DNA from: Bactrocera neohumeralis
Taxonomy: Eukaryota; Arthropoda; Insecta; Diptera; Tephritidae
DNA length: 64,000 nt
Direction: 5' to 3'
NCBI RefSeq assembly: GCF_024586455.1
Contig: NC_065922.1
Coordinates: forward strand, 2,356,001 to 2,420,000
Within the stretch, counting starts at the first letter, position 1; every line of letters starts with the position of its first letter. The notes under the pieces are model-generated. The model searched no databases. It saw nothing but the letters and a program-made list of their open reading frames with translations, and was not told the DNA's origin. The position numbers and the translations under genes are program-made. Of the stretch, positions 62,505 to 64,000 are shown one piece after another.

Positions 62505-62620
62505 CTATCTTTGAAGTATGATAGAACACACGTCTTAAGAAGTGAAACTGTGACTGTCAACTTTATATCCTAAGGTTCTCAGTTTTTTATTTCATTCCCC
62601 TCCCTTTTTATATTTCATTT
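62505..62620 (-). repeat. Inverted-duplication island 3, right copy
   Basis: Partner of 11935-12010. The anchor is 62553-62567. Confidence 0.65.
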
Positions 62621-62884
62621 GTTGCCTTTACCAGGTGTTCTCTGTTGGGCAAAGCAAAAAGAGAAGGAATAAAAAGTGGTAAGCGATGAAAGTTAAAATA
62701 ATCATAACACAGGAAACCTTCGTTTTCAACAATTTCCACTGATCAGTATAAATTATAATAGTTTATCGTTGGCGTGCTATGGTGTATTTTGAAAGGAATT
62801 TATATAACATTTGTACATGTGTTCTATCACACGATGAGTCTATAATAAATTTGAAAACAAGTATAACAAATTGAAATGGTAAAA

Positions 62885-62985
62885 ATAAATTAATATATTC
62901 GCACATTTTCTGTGCCTGTCACGTGCCGTTCGTAGAGTTGTGAAACTGAAAACCCAACCACATGAGCCGCTAAAAGTCTTTATTC
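62885..62985 (-). repeat. Inverted-duplication island 2, right copy
   Basis: Partner of 10225-10325. The anchor is 62914-62928, which contains CACGTG. Confidence 0.65.
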
Positions 62986-63394
62986 ATTAGATCCGCATAG
63001 ACATCTGACTTATGTTAGGCCGGTGCTTATCACAATTATAATATTTTCAAAATTAATAGATAATAATAATTAGTTGTGTATATAGTCCTCGGACAATTTC
63101 CCAAATATGGTTGCATGAATCCGCTGAGAGCATCTTTCACCATTGTTTATCACCTACCATTACTCAAGGAGCTTATTCTGCGCCTTCTAAGTCCGTTCAA
63201 TCGTAGGAACTCAGTGACAATTAAGAGAAGTAAAAAAGATATAAAATGTTTGAAGGAATGTAAGAAATTTACAAATTTATTGGAAAATAGCTGCTCCCTT
63301 TTTGTTCTTAATTTAAAATTTTAAGACTTTTCTATTCCAACTAAAAACCCTTTAAAAAATTGTACATACATGTAGTTTCTTTATTATTCCTTTT

Positions 63395-63650
63395 TCCACC
63401 GTCATTACTTGCAATAGGAACTTCCTTACAATTGTTCAGTGCTTGTCACCCACGTATGTTGCATGTCATCAGTCGAATTAAATATTTAACTTTGCATACT
63501 TTTGCCGCTGTACAGTTTAATGCTACAATAGCACTTTGTGTCTATCTAAACACAAATATGTTGTATGGCGCATTAAAGTACTAGAGTTTCTGCCTTCTTA
63601 TTTCTTGCCCTTCACGCTTCTTTGAACATTAGGTCTGTCGAATTTTTGTT
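63395..63650 (-). repeat. Inverted-duplication island 1, right copy
   Basis: Partner of 9537-9790. The anchor is 63620-63633. A weaker extension (63700-63960 with 9170-9400) shows that the duplication continues to the window edge. Confidence 0.8.
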
Positions 63651-64000
63651 GGTCAAGGTAGATGGCCGGTGAAAATTAGGATATTCTCAATAGCGACTAG
63701 GCTAAACAGGAATGGGTATTTGAGTATGAATTTATGAATATCATGCTATTGCAGGTAAAATATCACTACCCTGATGTCCAATCATATAAGTAGAAACTGA
63801 TCTTGTTGCAAACTGTAATGCTGTCAGTTGTATCCTCTCAGGTTTCTTCAGTTCTTGTACTTTATATTCGGGTTTCTTCTCATAGCCATTTAAAATTCAA
63901 TCGGTTTTTGGATTGCCTTTTCTGCAGGAGTGTATAAGATTTCAAAAAAGTGTGCAAAAGAATATGGTTACTCGAGTCAAGCATTGCAGCAACTTATGTT

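Larger units (their letters stand above)
43650..64000 (-). repeat. Right arm of the large diverged inverted duplication
   Basis: Reversed counterpart of 9150-23080. The arm reaches the edge of the window, so its true outer end is not visible. It carries one mariner copy (58.7-59.5 kb) between islands, absent from the corresponding place on the left. Large unmatched stretches (44.05-48.4, 48.9-51.9, 53.65-58.0 and 59.5-62.2 kb) make it longer than the left arm. Confidence 0.8.

Overview
The window looks like non-coding chromosomal DNA from a higher fly, most likely a tephritid fruit fly. The reasons are its AT-richness, the absence of any long intact reading frame, two copies of a non-LTR retrotransposon type that I associate with tephritid genomes, several Tc1/mariner-superfamily relics, and a short dispersed repeat that starts like 'gtaaggaagggctaag' and ends 'gttgcaaaagtataaaa'. 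The species call is inference from repeat content. I found no convincing complete host gene. The only possible host coding piece is a short reading frame at 5075-5278, which has a TATA box upstream and a splice-donor-like sequence at its end. One 100-base run of N (43493-43592) marks an assembly gap.

Layout. 1.0-3.6 kb: a decayed APE-type (RTE-like) LINE. 5.0-5.5 kb: the candidate first exon and a short segment repeated in direct orientation at 51.9-52.1 kb. 8.1-8.4 kb: a 320-bp mariner-type MITE with perfect 32-bp inverted ends and a TA target duplication. 12.5-13.0 kb: an N-terminal mariner transposase remnant. 13.5-13.8, 21.2, 25.9 and 27.0-28.2 kb: four copies of the dispersed repeat, only the last with a long interior. 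17.2-18.4 kb and 58.7-59.5 kb: two dead copies of one Tc1/mariner family, the second with an inverted piece of its own 3' end at its left edge. 18.7-18.9 kb: a short palindromic MITE. 41.9-42.4 kb: a 5'-truncated LINE copy about 96% identical to the 3' end of the first.

The most notable structure is a large, old inverted duplication. Stretches at 9.2-23.1 kb match, in strictly reversed order and on the opposite strand, stretches at 43.6-64.0 kb. I aligned ten island pairs by eye (9.5/63.5, 10.3/62.9, 12.0/62.55, 12.2/62.3, 14.2/58.2, 16.5/53.4, 16.9/53.2, 19.1/52.5, 20.9/48.7 and 22.9/43.8 kb). They share exact words of up to 20 bases. Between islands the arms are unalignable or carry different transposons. 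The duplication runs off the right edge of the window, and its inner end lies next to the assembly gap. No intact reading frame is shared by the islands, so they may be conserved regulatory DNA or simply the least decayed parts of a duplicated non-coding segment.

Nothing here forms a pathway. The coding remnants all belong to selfish elements, and every one I could check has lost a catalytic residue, its frame, or a domain.
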